Positions 63,992 through 64,000 of a stretch of 64,000 nt of DNA are shown here, in pieces (the stretch's first letter is position 1; each line of letters opens with the position of its first letter). Made by a program: the position numbers and the translations under genes. The stretch lies in the NCBI RefSeq assembly GCF_007989105.1, contig NZ_BJVK01000007.1, forward strand, positions 1 to 64,000, in the 5' to 3' direction. This DNA is from Lentilactobacillus kefiri. GTDB lineage: Bacteria > Bacillota > Bacilli > Lactobacillales > Lactobacillaceae. The notes below the pieces were generated by a model. That model was not told the DNA's origin and did no database searches. It was given only the letters and a program-made list of their open reading frames with translations.

Positions 63992-64000
63992 CTTTTTTTG

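Overview
The window is about 64 kb around the chromosomal replication origin of a low-to-mid GC Gram-positive bacterium, most likely a member of the Lactobacillaceae. The signs are the dnaA-dnaN-yaaA-recF-gyrB-gyrA order, rpmH-rnpA on the opposite strand, the walRKHIJ-htrA and gdpP-rplI-dnaB blocks, strong AGGAGG ribosome binding sites, T-box leaders, and secreted proteins with lactobacillus-type SH3-like repeats. The genus cannot be fixed from the sequence alone. Most genes left of dnaA (33.2 kb) lie on the minus strand and most to the right on the plus strand, as expected for two forks leaving oriC. oriC is bipartite: DnaA boxes at 32.8-33.1 kb and at 34.5-34.6 kb flank dnaA, with an AT-rich unwinding region just before dnaN. 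Five parS-type 16-mers lie between 9 and 42.5 kb. A second dense DnaA-box cluster sits at the far right end (63.87-63.99 kb).

Left arm: a small secreted protein whose start codon seems degraded; a pst phosphate-uptake operon (pstS-pstC-pstA-pstB-pstB-phoU) with a divergent orphan response regulator whose receiver is degenerate; two proteins of unknown role; aroF-aroB behind an apparent ribosome-mediated attenuator whose leader peptide ends in a run of Phe/Tyr/Trp codons; a divergent trpE-trpG pair behind a Trp-type T-box; a TPP-riboswitch operon (ylmB-like plus ykoE) for thiamine pyrimidine salvage; a region of intergenic palindromes; kptA; a histidine phosphatase; lepB; a Bcr/CflA exporter; and mnmG-mnmE-jag. 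The conserved chain rpmH-rnpA-yidC-jag-mnmE-mnmG is interrupted between yidC and jag by about 6 kb of accessory genes: a cation efflux protein, a short-chain dehydrogenase behind a divergent T-box, an ArsR-type regulator with a divergent oxidoreductase and a DJ-1 protein, and a glycerate kinase.

Right arm: the dnaA to gyrA replication block, a lactate-oxidase family enzyme, rpsF-ssb-rpsR, an NhaC-family transporter behind a T-box with a likely Tyr codon, an amino acid permease with a perfect operator palindrome, gdpP-rplI-dnaB, tRNA-Lys, the WalRK cell-wall stress system with its accessory proteins and HtrA, a frameshifted repeat-containing surface protein, and a short MazE/PemI-like orphan.

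The most unusual features are regulatory. They are the aromatic leader-peptide attenuator of aroF, the compensated non-consensus T-box before the dehydrogenase, two short ORFs placed right after T-box terminators, and a mosaic family of long intergenic palindromes in which two 111-bp copies differ only by one compensatory base pair.
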